From Pseudomonadota bacterium (GTDB lineage: Bacteria; Pseudomonadota; Alphaproteobacteria; Acetobacterales; Acetobacteraceae), in assembly GCA_021808205.1 (NCBI GenBank), contig JAKBCD010000173.1, positions 1 through 5,397 on the forward strand: 5,397 nucleotides of DNA, given 5' to 3'. Positions within the stretch are counted from its first letter, which is position 1; the number at the start of each line of letters is the position of its first letter. Shown one piece after another: positions 5,388-5,397 of the stretch. The notes beneath the pieces were generated by a model, which saw only the letters and a list, made by a program, of their open reading frames with translations, made no database searches and was not told the origin of the DNA. The translations under genes were made by a program, and so were the position numbers.

Positions 5388-5397
5388 GATTCATCAG

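Noticed and set aside
5391..5397. End of rplO
   Set aside because: Tandem TGA TGA on the minus strand fits the end of the expected L15 gene, but only one base of possible coding sequence is in the window, so it cannot be annotated as a gene.

Overview
The window holds the 3' end of a bacterial spc-alpha ribosomal protein operon on the minus strand (about 5397 down to 759). It meets a short plus-strand block (1 to 629) tail to tail. Reading in the direction of transcription, the operon order is secY, adk, rpsM, rpsK, rpoA, rplQ. The presence of adk between secY and rpsM, and the absence of rpsD between rpsK and rpoA, is the usual alphaproteobacterial layout. The protein sequences (for example the RpoA start with [11 protein letters not shown] and the SecY start MASAAEQMA) look most like Rhodospirillales, probably Acetobacteraceae. 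That family-level placement is from memory of the families, not from a search. The DNA is moderately GC-rich.

Plus-strand block: positions 1-366 encode the C-terminal 121 residues of an ABC transporter membrane permease of the NitT/TauT/SsuC type. Next comes a 68-residue, very lysine-rich protein of unknown function (423-629) with a good ribosome binding site. The convergent gap (630-758) holds a 66-bp nested palindrome, which looks like a dispersed repeat unit, and a bidirectional intrinsic terminator serving rplQ from one side and the small gene from the other.

Minus-strand operon: SecY is the protein-conducting channel, Adk balances adenine nucleotides, S13, S11 and L17 are ribosomal proteins, and RpoA is the RNA polymerase alpha subunit. 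All are full length with intact key motifs. Their co-location ties ribosome, polymerase and secretion capacity to growth.

I see no mobile element, defence system or other exotic cassette. What deserves attention is control within the operon. There is a textbook intrinsic terminator directly in front of secY. A strong-looking sigma70-type promoter lies between adk and rpsM, followed by a leader with two hairpins. A third possible structured leader hides the ribosome binding site of rpoA. Together these suggest that the operon is split into separately adjusted segments: upstream ribosomal genes, secY-adk, and rpsM-rpsK-rpoA-rplQ. This is inference from sequence pattern only.
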